A DNA stretch of 64,000 nucleotides, taken from NCBI GenBank assembly GCA_963712955.1, contig CAVQKF010000014.1:372001-436000 (forward strand), read 5' to 3'. Positions within the stretch are counted from its first letter, which is position 1. Every line of letters starts with the position of its first letter. This stretch comes from DATFVJ01 sp963712955. Its GTDB lineage: Bacteria > Actinomycetota > Actinomycetes > Streptosporangiales > Streptosporangiaceae. Below, one piece after another: positions 39,862 through 48,866 of this stretch. The notes under the pieces were generated by a model that worked only from the letters and a program-made list of their open reading frames with translations, was not told the origin of the DNA and searched no databases. The translations under genes were made by a program, and so were the position numbers.

Positions 39862-41829
39862 CTATCCGCCATTGCCTGACCGCGAATGCCGGACCGTACT
39901 GGTCGCGGTCCGCGGTGCGGCCGGGCGTCCAGCCGCCCAGCCGCGTGCGGGCGCGCGCACCGGCCGGACCGGGAGGGATATGACGGCTTCCAGGGTGGCC
40001 AGCCGCCGCAGGAATGCGTAGGCGAACCAGGTGGGAATCCAGGGCAGGCTACGCCAGTATCCGTGCCGCGCCGCATAGGGCAGGCTGATAATAAGCGGCA
40101 CCGCGCCCGCGGTCGCGTACAACAGCGCGAACGTCGCGACATTCTGCCGGTAAGTGGGATGGGTCAGCGCGAGTTCCAGCATGAAAATCGGGGCGATCAG
40201 GCCGACTTGGAGAGAGAACCAGGCGAATCCACGGCGCAGCGTCCAGAACCACACGCGCGGCCCGGCCCAGCCGCTGCGAAGCGGGACATGCCGGGCGTAA
40301 ACATGGAATCCCGCTCGCGCCCAGCGAGTGCGCTGCTCGACGAACTCGCCTGAGGTGCGTGGCACGTCCTCGTAGCAGCGGATTCGCGGGTCGATCACTG
40401 CACGGTAGCCAAGCCGCCCGACCTGCATGGTGAGGTCGGTGTCCTCGCCATTCATGCCGGTGGTGAATCCGCCCGCAAGGGCCGCCGGAGCGCGCAGGAA
40501 GGCGGTGAAGGTGCCGGGTATTACCACCACGCCGTCGACCAGGCTCTCCCCGAGCCGGGCGAACCTGAACTGGAACAGTGCCTCGAAGGCCCGCATGCGG
40601 TGGAACCAGGTGATGTGTTCCCACCTGGGCTGCTCCATTGCGCCCACCATGCCGATCTGCGGATCGCGGAACCACGGCGCCGAGTAGACCAGAGCGTCCG
40701 CACCCATCACACAATCCCCGTCGATGCGCACGACGATCTGCGCGTCGGTGATCGCGAGGGCCCGGTTGAGTGCCGTGGACTGTCCGCCGTTCGGCGCGGT
40801 CAGCACCCAGCCACGTGCGCAGCAGAAGCTCGCGATCACTTCCCGCGCAATCCGCTCGGTGCCATCAGATGAGCCATCGTTGGAGACGACTACCCTTACT
40901 GGTCCGCCGTAGCGGGCGGCCGCGATGTCGATCGAGCGCAGCAGCCGGGCGATGTTGTCCTCCTCGTTGTAGGCGGGGACGATGACGTCGACCGGCGGGC
41001 GGCATCCGGTGGGCTGCGGCAGCCTCCTGTTGGTCCACCAGATCAGCCACAGGGGCACGCCCATGACCGTGAGCAGCAGGGATACGGCGTAAAGCGGCAG
41101 GAACACCTGCCAGGCCGTGGTGAGCCTTGACTGCTCGGAAATGATTGCGTATGCGACGATGAGCAGCGCGATCGCGAAGATCAGAGCGCAGCAGGCGAGC
41201 ACGTCGTCCCACAGCCAGCGGTGTCGCCTGATCGGGATGGCCGTCGCGCGCGGCAGCGCGAAAGTCGTGAACGTGAGGCGCATGATGACCAGCCCGCCGA
41301 TCAGCAAGTTCGCCATGGTGGCCTCGATGCCGAACGGCGCCACCAGCCATCCGGTGGTCACGCCGATGATGATCATGAGCCCGTGAGCAAGCACGGACAT
41401 GCCAACATAGAGCACGGCATGCGCCAGCATTGCCAGGCGCCGGACCAGGCCTGCGCGAACGACGAGGGCGATCCCGACGATGTAGGAGACCGCGAGGAAG
41501 AGGGTCGCCGGGCGCAGCCGCGAGACGTACCCGTTCACTCCTGCGGGGTCATGGGTGACGGCCACCGCAACGGCGCGCACCATGCCCAGGTACAGCACCG
41601 GTACCGAGGGCCGCTGCCATCCCACGAAGATCAGTGCCAGTGTGGCTACCACGCCTAGGAACGCCCACGTGCGCGGGCGGCGGGGCGGCGTCCGGCCAAA
41701 GCGAGGGATGACCACCAGCGCGCAGCCGTCGCCGCGATCCTCGGCGCTGTCGGTACTGACAGGCACGAGGCAGATCCCTACCATCGCCGCAAGCAGGCCA
41801 ATCGTCGTAGCCAGCATTGCCGTGTCCAT
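39862..41829 (-). CDS. Membrane-bound family 2 glycosyltransferase (processive polysaccharide synthase)
   Basis: 655 residues. The N-terminal half has about eight hydrophobic helices; the GT2 domain begins PVDVIVPAYNEEDNIARLLR, with DGSSDGT, DxD in VVRIDGDCVMG, the acceptor-site TGMNGEDTDLTMQVG and the QRTRWARAG (QxxRW-type) motif of processive synthases. Two or three C-terminal helices follow. This is the architecture of cellulose, hyaluronan or poly-GlcNAc-type synthases; the sugar is unknown. ATG 41829 has GGGGG 6 nt upstream. It is divergent from an HlyD-type gene and a lipoprotein gene. Confidence 0.88.
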   Translation of the reverse strand: MDTAMLATTIGLLAAMVGICLVPVSTDSAEDRGDGCALVVIPRFGRTPPRRPRTWAFLGVVATLALIFVGWQRPSVPVLYLGMVRAVAVAVTHDPAGVNGYVSRLRPATLFLAVSYIVGIALVVRAGLVRRLAMLAHAVLYVGMSVLAHGLMIIIGVTTGWLVAPFGIEATMANLLIGGLVIMRLTFTTFALPRATAIPIRRHRWLWDDVLACCALIFAIALLIVAYAIISEQSRLTTAWQVFLPLYAVSLLLTVMGVPLWLIWWTNRRLPQPTGCRPPVDVIVPAYNEEDNIARLLRSIDIAAARYGGPVRVVVSNDGSSDGTERIAREVIASFCCARGWVLTAPNGGQSTALNRALAITDAQIVVRIDGDCVMGADALVYSAPWFRDPQIGMVGAMEQPRWEHITWFHRMRAFEALFQFRFARLGESLVDGVVVIPGTFTAFLRAPAALAGGFTTGMNGEDTDLTMQVGRLGYRAVIDPRIRCYEDVPRTSGEFVEQRTRWARAGFHVYARHVPLRSGWAGPRVWFWTLRRGFAWFSLQVGLIAPIFMLELALTHPTYRQNVATFALLYATAGAVPLIISLPYAARHGYWRSLPWIPTWFAYAFLRRLATLEAVISLPVRPVRAPARGWAAGRPAAPRTATSTVRHSRSGNGG

Positions 41830-42177
41830 GAATAGCCCCCGCAACGGCTCGCCAGCTATGCGTCAGCAGACCACCACACGCGTCCTGGCTATTAAGCAAT
41901 CAATTCGGACGGATGGAATCTTTGGGTCATTGCGAGCAAGGTAGGAAAGCAAGGTAAATGATGTCCAACATGCGTGCCCACTTAGGAGAGTAACAGGTGC
42001 ACGGCTAACGGTATAGGTCACCATCTGATCAGGTTAGAAAGCTATCCGATTAGGGGAAGAACCGGTAAACGGGCATAGCGGCGATACACGGGAACGTATG
42101 GCGGAGCAGCGCGCTAACTGCGGCCTTCGCCCGTATTGCAGGCCTAAATGTGAAGTCTCTTACGAGAGTGAGCCGAG
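41830..42177. promoter_or_regulatory. AT-richer divergent promoter region of the polysaccharide cluster
   Basis: 348 bp between the divergent synthase and adaptor genes, less GC-rich than the neighbours. A TATAGG at about 42013 is a possible -10 element. I found no riboswitch or named operator. Confidence 0.45.
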
Positions 42178-43179
42178 GTGAATAGATCCCAGACGGGCAC
42201 TGGCTTCTGGATCCCGGTCGGCGCGAGGATCGCGACGGGCAACGGCGAGGCGCCCGGCCAGCACGGCAGCCGGTCACGCCGGGGGGGCGGACCGCGCCAG
42301 CACATCACCGGCCTGCAGCGAGCCACAGGGCTGCTGCTCACGCTGGCGTGCGTCGCCGTCGCGACATGGTACGTGCCGAGGATCGTGGCCGCGGACGGCC
42401 AGGCGCTCACTGGGACCGTCACAAGCAACGGCGTCGTCTACCTCAACTTCGCCACACCGGGCCAGCTCGCGAAGGTCCTTGTGCACATCGGCCAGCGGGT
42501 CACGAACGGCCAGGTGCTCGCCACCGAGGCAGTCCCGGGTGCTGCGGCAGTCGCGGCCGCTGACCGGGCGGCTATCGCAGCGGACAAGGCCAGGCTGGCG
42601 GAGCTGGTAGCCGCGGCGGCGCAGAGCACCCCGGCCGACATCAGCGGGGCGCGCGCACAGCTAGCCAGGGACCAGGCCCAGCTCGCGCTTGAAGCCACGG
42701 ACGTCGTCGCAAGCACACGGATAGTCGCCCCGGCGCGCGGGACCGTGATCGCCGTCAACGGTCTGCCCGGCGACACCGCCGACTCGGCTGGTGTGAGGGA
42801 CTATCCGGCACTGTCACCGGCGGCGCCGGTCACCCAGCAGCCACTGTTCTCCCTTCTTCCCGCGGGCCCGCAGTCCAGCCTCCGCGCCGCCGGATCTGCC
42901 CTGGCTCTGCCGGTGGTCGCGCTGCGCACGGTGAGCAGCTGGCAGGTCATCGTGCTGGTGCCTGAGAGCTCGGCGCTGGCTGTCAGGCCGGGCCAGGCCG
43001 TCACGATCAGCGTGCCGGCGGCCCACCTGAATGCCGTACGCGGCCGGATCGGCGAGCTGCTGGCGACGCCTGTGGCGACGGGTCAGGGCATCGCCTACCA
43101 GGCGGTGGTGGACGTGCTGAGCCGCCGGGCGGATCCACCGCTCAGCGGGATGACGGCCGACGTTCAGCTCGGGCCATGA
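42178..43179 (+). CDS. HlyD/RND-type periplasmic adaptor protein
   Basis: 333 residues. A cytoplasmic N-terminus is followed by one membrane anchor (GLLLTLACVAVATWYVP), a biotinyl-lipoyl half motif (LNFATPGQLAKVLVHIGQRV), an Ala-rich coiled-coil hairpin (about residues 120-175), the second half (TRIVAPARGTVIAVNGLPGD), and beta-barrel segments. Membrane-fusion proteins in a monoderm usually work with exporters; here the only neighbours are the polysaccharide synthase and a lipoprotein. The GTG start has a weak ribosome site. Confidence 0.82.
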   Translation: MNRSQTGTGFWIPVGARIATGNGEAPGQHGSRSRRGGGPRQHITGLQRATGLLLTLACVAVATWYVPRIVAADGQALTGTVTSNGVVYLNFATPGQLAKVLVHIGQRVTNGQVLATEAVPGAAAVAAADRAAIAADKARLAELVAAAAQSTPADISGARAQLARDQAQLALEATDVVASTRIVAPARGTVIAVNGLPGDTADSAGVRDYPALSPAAPVTQQPLFSLLPAGPQSSLRAAGSALALPVVALRTVSSWQVIVLVPESSALAVRPGQAVTISVPAAHLNAVRGRIGELLATPVATGQGIAYQAVVDVLSRRADPPLSGMTADVQLGP

Positions 43180-44156
43180 TGAGCAGGGTGCTTGCGGCCG
43201 CGCCAGGCCCCGGCTGCGGCGCCGAGCGAGCCGGCGGCCACCCGCTCCGCGGGCCGCTGGCCGGAACCAGGCCAGCCGGATCACGTGTCGCCCGCGGCAG
43301 CTGCCGGGCCTGGGTGCTTGCCGTCGTGGTCACCGCCATCGCGTGCGCGCTGGCCGGATGCGGTTCGGCGTCGTCCGTCGGCCGGGGCACGCAGATGGCG
43401 CGGGAGCCGCGCCACGGCTGGCCGGTGTGGCTGCTGACCCGATCCGCGCTCTCGCAGCTCGCCGCCGATCCCGCGATCCGCGCGGTGCTGCAGCGCTCGC
43501 GGGTCTATGAGATCCTCTGGCCCGGTCAGCGGCCGCTTGCCGGCTTCGGCGCGATACCGGTCGTGACATTCCCCGCCATCCCTGCACTTGCGGCAGCAGT
43601 CGCAGCCAAGCGGATTCCGGCCGGCGCCCACAGCCTTCTTTACGACCCGGAGGCCTGGCCGCTCACTCCTGCTGGAGAACAGCGCGATCCGGTGCAGGCC
43701 GCGACGCGGGCCGCTGCCCTGGCCCGTGCCCATGACCTGGGGCTCATCGTCGTGCCCGCGCTCAACCTCACGAAGGTAATTGGGCCGCGCGGGCGCACAC
43801 CGCGATGGCGGCGGTTTCTCGACCTGCGGCTCGCCGCCTCCTTCGCGAGGACCTCCAACTTCGTCGGGCTGCAGGCGCAAAGCCTCGAGCGGAACACCGT
43901 GGCATACGCGGCTTTCGTGCGGGAAGCAGCCGGGCAGGCGCGTGCCGCGAATCGGCACGTGACCGTGGTGGCCGGACTGTCCACGAACCCGCCTGGCGCC
44001 AGGGTCAGCAGCCAGCAGCTGCTAGCGGCGATCCGGGCGACCCGCTCCGCCGTCGACGGTTACTGGCTCAACATCCCTGGCCCCGGCCCGCGCTGCCCGA
44101 CCTGCAATCCCGCCCGGCCACAGATCGCCAGGCAGGCGCTACGGGCGCGGTTGTGA
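43176..44156 (+). CDS. Putative lipoprotein of the polysaccharide cluster
   Basis: 326 residues starting in a 4-nt overlap with the adaptor gene. After a long basic N-terminus a signal segment (WVLAVVVTAIACALAGC) ends in a lipobox LAGC. The mature part alternates strands and helices (IPVVTFPAIPALAAAVA, LGLIVVPALNLTKVIG, HVTVVAGLSTNPPG, SAVDGYWLNIPGPG), suggesting a TIM-barrel glycosidase-like fold, but no family is recognised. It may bind or process the exported polymer; that is inference. Confidence 0.7.
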   Translation: MMSRVLAAAPGPGCGAERAGGHPLRGPLAGTRPAGSRVARGSCRAWVLAVVVTAIACALAGCGSASSVGRGTQMAREPRHGWPVWLLTRSALSQLAADPAIRAVLQRSRVYEILWPGQRPLAGFGAIPVVTFPAIPALAAAVAAKRIPAGAHSLLYDPEAWPLTPAGEQRDPVQAATRAAALARAHDLGLIVVPALNLTKVIGPRGRTPRWRRFLDLRLAASFARTSNFVGLQAQSLERNTVAYAAFVREAAGQARAANRHVTVVAGLSTNPPGARVSSQQLLAAIRATRSAVDGYWLNIPGPGPRCPTCNPARPQIARQALRARL

Positions 44157-44477
44157 CCAGGCGGGGAATCCGCGGTCCCGAGCTCACGCCTCGAAACTCT
44201 CGGCGCCCAGTTCGCGCAGTGCCTGCTTCATGACGGAGGAAAGACCCTCTGGCCCGGCGGGTGGCTTCGCGTCCGCGACGCCTGCGTCCTGACGACTCCG
44301 AGCGAGCGCGCCCAGGGTAACGTCGCCGGGCGACCGCCCCAGGGTGCGAGCGTCGTCCGGACCTCACCGTGCCGAATGATCGGCTGCTACCTGCAGGAAT
44401 CATGTCGATCTTGACACCGGCGCCCGGAACGTCGAAAGTGGTCGTTTCAGACGCTATTAGGCTGAAATGGGAGCGAC
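44157..44477. other. Gap before the aquaporin gene with a possible remnant C-terminus
   Basis: 321 bp. On the minus strand SSVMKQALRELGAESFEA ends at a stop (44184-44186) and is open upstream for about 55 codons without a start; it may be the tail of a lost gene. On the plus strand TTTCAG...CTGAAA (44445-44468) is a small inverted repeat just before the aquaporin ribosome site. Confidence 0.3.
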
Positions 44478-45203
44478 ATGGTACGGAAGCTAGCTACTGA
44501 GCTACTGGGGACGGGATTTCTCGTCTACTTCGCGGTCGGGGTCGCAACGCTGTCATTCGGCTTTGGCACCGCGGGGGCCAGTTACGCGGCTGGCGTGGTT
44601 GCCACCGCGCTCGCGTTCGGCCTGGTGCTGCTGGCCCTGGCCTACGTGCTGGGCCCGGTCTCAGGCTGTCACGTCAATCCAGCCGTTACCATCGGCGTCC
44701 TGCTTTCAGGCCGGATGCCGCTCGTTGAGGCGATCGGTTACTGGATCGCGCAATTCGTGGGCGGGATACTCGGGGCTCTGCTGCTGTGGGGCACGTTCGC
44801 CACGTCGCCGCTCTACAGCCGTTCGCAAACCGGACTCGGGGCCGACGGCTGGGGCGCCGCGAGCCACATCCACATCAACGTCGGTGGCGCCTTCCTGACC
44901 GAGGTGGTGCTGACGACGCTCTTTGTCTTCGTCGTGCTCGGCGCGACAAGCAAGACCGCGAACGCCACTACCGCCGGATTGGTCATCGGACTGTCGCTCA
45001 CCGTGGTGCATCTCATCGGGATTCCGATCACGGGCACGTCGGTGAACCCGGCCCGCAGCCTCGGTCCCGCCCTCATCCTTGGCGGGACCGCCCTGAGCCA
45101 GGTGTGGCTTTTCATCGTCGCGCCGCTCGTCGGCGGCATCGTGGCCGCAGGCCTCCACATGCTGATTTACCCGAAGCCTCCGACAAAGCTCGGACGCGCC
45201 TGA
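44478..45203 (+). CDS. MIP-family aquaporin (AqpZ-like)
   Basis: 241-residue six-helix channel for water, possibly small neutral solutes. Both NPA boxes are intact: SGCHVNPAVTIGVLLSGR and GTSVNPARSLGPALILGG, with the Arg of the selectivity filter after the second. Length and the absence of an extended loop E favour water channels over glycerol facilitators. ATG 44478 has GGGAG 5 nt upstream. Confidence 0.92.
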   Translation: MVRKLATELLGTGFLVYFAVGVATLSFGFGTAGASYAAGVVATALAFGLVLLALAYVLGPVSGCHVNPAVTIGVLLSGRMPLVEAIGYWIAQFVGGILGALLLWGTFATSPLYSRSQTGLGADGWGAASHIHINVGGAFLTEVVLTTLFVFVVLGATSKTANATTAGLVIGLSLTVVHLIGIPITGTSVNPARSLGPALILGGTALSQVWLFIVAPLVGGIVAAGLHMLIYPKPPTKLGRA

Positions 45204-45304
45204 GTGACCCGAGTACCCGAGCGTGCCATCAGCGCCAGGGGCATCAGGGCCAGGGGCATCAACGGCCCGAAGCCTTGCCCGCGCGACTTGTCTATTGTTC
45301 TCGT

Positions 45305-46213
45305 GTGGATCTCTCAGACATCACAAGGATGGCGGCCACCCTGCTGCCGGACCCTGATCGTTCTGTGCTCGCCGTTGCCGCGCCAGGAAAAGGCCCGGGC
45401 TGCTGGGCAGGGGCGCCCAGCGCCGTGCTATGCGACGGTGAGATCTACCTGGCGTACCGGCTCAGGCGGCCCCCGGACCAGGGCCGTGGTTACGCGGTCG
45501 CGGTGGCCCGCTCCACCGACGGCGAGAGTTTCCATACGTTGCTCACCATCGGCAAGGAGGAGGTCAGGGCCGATTCGCTTGAGCGGCCCGCGCTGATGCG
45601 CACGCCGGAAGGGAACTGGCGGCTGTACCTGAGCTGCGCCACCTACGGCACGAAGCACTGGCGTGTCGAGGTGATCGACGCCCGCCATCCGGCCGAGTTC
45701 GACGCCAGGCGGAGCCAGGTCACGCTGCCCGGCGACGCCAAGACAGGCGTGAAGGACCCGGTGATAGTGCGCCGCGGCGACGTTTGGGAGCTGTGGGCGT
45801 CGTGTCATCCTCTGGCGGATCCACGTGAGGCTGATCAGATGGTCACCGATTACGCGACCAGCGTTGACGGCCTGCGATGGACATGGCATGGGACCGCGCT
45901 GAGTGGCCGCCCAGGCGAATGGGACGCGCGGGGAACGAGGATTGCCGCCGTCCACTTCGTCGCGGACACGATCGTGGCGTACTACGACGGGAGAGCTAGC
46001 GCCGCGGAGAATTACGAAGAGCGGACGGGGGTCGCGACGGGAACCGAGCCGAGCGCGCTGACGGCGCTCGGCTCGGCCCCTTTCGCGCAGGCGCGACATG
46101 GTGGAGGCCTGCGCTACCTGAGCGTGCTACCGCTGGAGAACGGCCGCCATCGTCTGTACTACGAGCTGACCCAGCCCGGGGGCACGCACGCGTTGCACAC
46201 CGAGCTCAGGTAA
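45305..46213 (+). CDS. Five-bladed beta-propeller glycosidase-like protein
   Basis: About 302 residues without signal peptide, with repeated propeller blades: SAVLCDGEIYLAYRLRRP, VARSTDGESFHTL, SLERPALMRTPEGNWRLYLS, VKDPVIVRRGDVWELWASC, IVAYYDGRASAAENYEE. This fits the GH43/GH32-like clan, although the acidic catalytic trio cannot be assigned. The GTG has no ribosome site; a TATTGT hexamer 6 nt upstream could make the mRNA leaderless. An ATG at 45329 is an alternative start. Confidence 0.7.
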   Translation: MDLSDITRMAATLLPDPDRSVLAVAAPGKGPGCWAGAPSAVLCDGEIYLAYRLRRPPDQGRGYAVAVARSTDGESFHTLLTIGKEEVRADSLERPALMRTPEGNWRLYLSCATYGTKHWRVEVIDARHPAEFDARRSQVTLPGDAKTGVKDPVIVRRGDVWELWASCHPLADPREADQMVTDYATSVDGLRWTWHGTALSGRPGEWDARGTRIAAVHFVADTIVAYYDGRASAAENYEERTGVATGTEPSALTALGSAPFAQARHGGGLRYLSVLPLENGRHRLYYELTQPGGTHALHTELR

Positions 46214-46261
46214 CGGAGAGACCGGGGAGCCGCGGTCCGCTGGCCCGGCGGATGACCCGGC

Positions 46262-47251
46262 CTACAGGTCCCTGGGCTGGCCGTTGCGGGCCTGGACGTG
46301 CCTGGCCGGCCGGCAACCTACCAGGCCCCCGGACCTGTCACGCGGTTGCAGCCAGTCGGCGAAGCCCTCGCCCGTGACCCTTTCGAGCAGCCTGACGTCA
46401 GCCTCGAACCGCGGGATGAGCGCCTGACGCTGTTCCCAGCTCAGCGGCCTGCGCGGGCGGCCACCGCGCTGCAGGACCCGTTCAAGCGGATTGGTCACCG
46501 CTGCTTCTGCCGCTCCGGGAAGATACCTGCCCACTGTGGCGCCGAGGCGCATCGCGCGCGAGCCGGCACGGCGAATGGCCGACTGCTCAGGATGGGCCGT
46601 GACGTTCTCTCTCGGTACTTCACCGATCACGCCCTGGTCGACACCCAGGAAGGAGCACATCCGGTCCAGCGTCTCGGCCGGGCGATCGACGAGCAACCGG
46701 TAGCGGAACACGAGCACCTGCTCGCGCGGGAACACCGTGTAGAGATGCTCGAGCTGCTGCCCATAGCAGCCGAGCAACGTGTAGCGCCAGAAGGCGGCCC
46801 AGCCGGCCGCGATCCGCTCGTTCTCGGCCTCACATGCCCGCACCACGTCACCGATCGGTTCCAGTCCTGCCGACCACAGATGGGTCCAGTTGGAGTGTGC
46901 CCGCTCGACCGGGTCGCGCAGCACTGCGATCAGCTTCGCATGCGGGATCAGGGCACGGATGCGCCGCTGCGCGTCGTGGTCGTACAGGTAGAAAGGCGTT
47001 GACTCGCCCCGCAGCGCCCCTGGCGGAGCCGGGTCGAACAGCGCCTCGTAGTCGTCGCGGCGCCAGACGTGCTCGCGGTAGGTCTTGGCGTCACCTGGCC
47101 CACCCCTGGTGGGCGGCCGGCCATCGGTGAGGAAGAACTTCGGCTCCTTGATCGCCGACATGTAGAGCGAAGGGTGCCTGGCAAGCGCGGCATGCAGGGC
47201 CGTGGTACCCGCCTTCGGCGCGCCGATCACAAGGAAGTCAGGCAGGGCCAT
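46262..47251 (-). CDS. PAPS-dependent sulfotransferase
   Basis: 329-residue sulfotransferase. The 5'-phosphosulfate loop is at the N-terminus (FLVIGAPKAGTTALHAAL), the 3'-phosphate motif is LIAVLRDPVERAHSNWTH, and KEPKFF matches the family. It transfers sulfate from PAPS to a carbohydrate or lipid acceptor; the acceptor is unknown. ATG 47251 has GGAGGAG 5 nt upstream. It is divergent from a cytochrome P450 with a nested palindrome between. Confidence 0.88.
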   Translation of the reverse strand: MALPDFLVIGAPKAGTTALHAALARHPSLYMSAIKEPKFFLTDGRPPTRGGPGDAKTYREHVWRRDDYEALFDPAPPGALRGESTPFYLYDHDAQRRIRALIPHAKLIAVLRDPVERAHSNWTHLWSAGLEPIGDVVRACEAENERIAAGWAAFWRYTLLGCYGQQLEHLYTVFPREQVLVFRYRLLVDRPAETLDRMCSFLGVDQGVIGEVPRENVTAHPEQSAIRRAGSRAMRLGATVGRYLPGAAEAAVTNPLERVLQRGGRPRRPLSWEQRQALIPRFEADVRLLERVTGEGFADWLQPRDRSGGLVGCRPARHVQARNGQPRDL

Positions 47252-47274
47252 CGCGTCTCCTCCAGGGCGCCTCA

Positions 47275-47300
47275 ATTAAGACTATAAGAGTCGTCTTAAT
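47275..47300. promoter_or_regulatory. Nested palindrome between sulfotransferase and P450 genes
   Basis: ATTAAGAC (47275-47282) and GTCTTAAT (47293-47300) are an exact inverted repeat; inside, GACT-ATAAG-AGTC (47280-47292) is a second one. The site is strikingly AT-rich for this genome and lies 24 bp upstream of the sulfotransferase start, so it is a good operator candidate. Confidence 0.6.
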
Positions 47301-47588
47301 GATAATTAACCCACGCGAATGCCACAGTGAACGGGACACGGGCACGGTACCCGTGCGGGCGTGAGCCGACCTTGCTGTTCCCGCGGCCCCGGAGCGAGCG
47401 GCCGCCGGCCTGCCGGAGGCGGTCTGGTTCGTCATGAGAAGGAAAAGCGGCTACTACCGCCGTCGGTCGTAACGAGCAGCACGCGATCCGCCGCACGCGT
47501 CCTTGACGTAGGTAACCACTTCGGAATGATGAGATGGGATTCGCGCTACTGTGCCTTGCTTCCACCCCGGCCGGGAGGCGGTGCCGCG

Positions 47589-48866
47589 ATGGCTACGTCG
47601 GCGGCTCTTTCCATTGATGAGATCGACCTGTCCGATTTCGCCTTCTGGGCCAGGCCGCTCGCCGAGCGGGCACAAGCCTTCGCGGTCTTGCGGGCTCAGC
47701 CACGGCCGGTGTTCTTCCGTGAGCAGAAGATCCCGCTCATCCCGCAGGGCGCCGGATATTACGCGCTCACCAGGCACGCCGATGTGACCGAGGCCAGCAG
47801 GCGTGCGGACGTGTTCAGCAGCGAACCTTGCTCGAACAGCATCGCGGACCTGCCCGGCTACCTGTCCGGGTACTTCGGCTCCATGATCAATATGGATGAT
47901 CCACGGCACGCCAAGGTCCGGCGAATCGTGTCGCGCGCGTTCACGCCGCGGGTGCTCGCGAAGCTGGAGAGCGACTTGGAGGTGGCGGCGGCCAGGACCG
48001 TGGACGAACTGATCGCGGCGGGTCCCTGCGACTTTGTTACGTCGGTCGCGGCCCGGCTCCCTGTGCGGGTCATCTGCGACATGATGGGGATCCCGGCCGG
48101 GCTGCACGACAGGGTGCTGCACCGGACCAACATCATCCTGGGTTCCGGTGACCCCGAGTACATGGGCGCGAAACCCGGCCTTTCGCGGCTGTCAACGCTT
48201 CGCAGCCTCGGCAAGCTGGTTAAGGCTGGCCATGACCTGCACCGGCTGGCGATGCGGCTTGGCACGCAGCGCCGCGGCAACCCGCCGGACGACCTGACCT
48301 CCGCCCTCGTCAATGCCAACGTGGACGGCGAGCATCTGACCGGCCAGGAATTCGGCTCGTTCTTCATTCTGCTCGTGGTGGCAGGCAACGAGACGACCCG
48401 CAACGCGATCTCGCACGCGCTGACGCTGTTCACTGATCATCCGGAGCAGCGGGAACTCCTGCTCTCCGGCTTCGACAGCCACATCGGCCGGGCCGTCGAG
48501 GAGATCGTGCGGTACGCGACCCCGGTGATCCAGTTCCGCCGCACGCTCACCCGCGACTACCGGCTGAACGGCCACGACTTTCAGGCCGGTGACAAGGTGC
48601 TGCTCTTTTACAACTCGGCCAACCGCGACGAGTTCGTGTTCACCAGCCCGGACAGCTTCGACGTCACCCGCGACCCGAACCCCCATGTCGGATTCGGCGG
48701 GCCCGGCCCGCATTTCTGTCTCGGCGCGCACCTCGCGCGGCGCGAGATCACGGTGATGCTCCGTGAGCTGTTCACCCGGCTGCCGCAGATCAGGGCGGCC
48801 GCTCCGCCCGACCGGCTGCTGTCAAACTTCATCAACGGGATCAAGCACCTCCCGTGCACCTTCTGA
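47589..48866 (+). CDS. Cytochrome P450 (CYP125/CYP142-like)
   Basis: 425-residue heme monooxygenase. I-helix LLVVAGNETTRNAISH, K-helix ExxR in EEIVRYATP, and the heme loop FGGPGPHFCLGAHLARRE with the Cys ligand. The pattern FGGxGPHFCLGAHLAR is typical of actinobacterial steroid/fatty-acid P450s; the substrate is not provable here. ATG 47589 has GGGAGG about 10 nt upstream. Its 3' end overlaps the convergent ligase gene by 45 bp. Confidence 0.9.
   Translation: MATSAALSIDEIDLSDFAFWARPLAERAQAFAVLRAQPRPVFFREQKIPLIPQGAGYYALTRHADVTEASRRADVFSSEPCSNSIADLPGYLSGYFGSMINMDDPRHAKVRRIVSRAFTPRVLAKLESDLEVAAARTVDELIAAGPCDFVTSVAARLPVRVICDMMGIPAGLHDRVLHRTNIILGSGDPEYMGAKPGLSRLSTLRSLGKLVKAGHDLHRLAMRLGTQRRGNPPDDLTSALVNANVDGEHLTGQEFGSFFILLVVAGNETTRNAISHALTLFTDHPEQRELLLSGFDSHIGRAVEEIVRYATPVIQFRRTLTRDYRLNGHDFQAGDKVLLFYNSANRDEFVFTSPDSFDVTRDPNPHVGFGGPGPHFCLGAHLARREITVMLRELFTRLPQIRAAAPPDRLLSNFINGIKHLPCTF

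Noticed and set aside
41830..42177. Possible riboswitch in the leader of the adaptor gene
   Set aside because: No conserved core of c-di-GMP, ydaO or other classes could be matched by eye.
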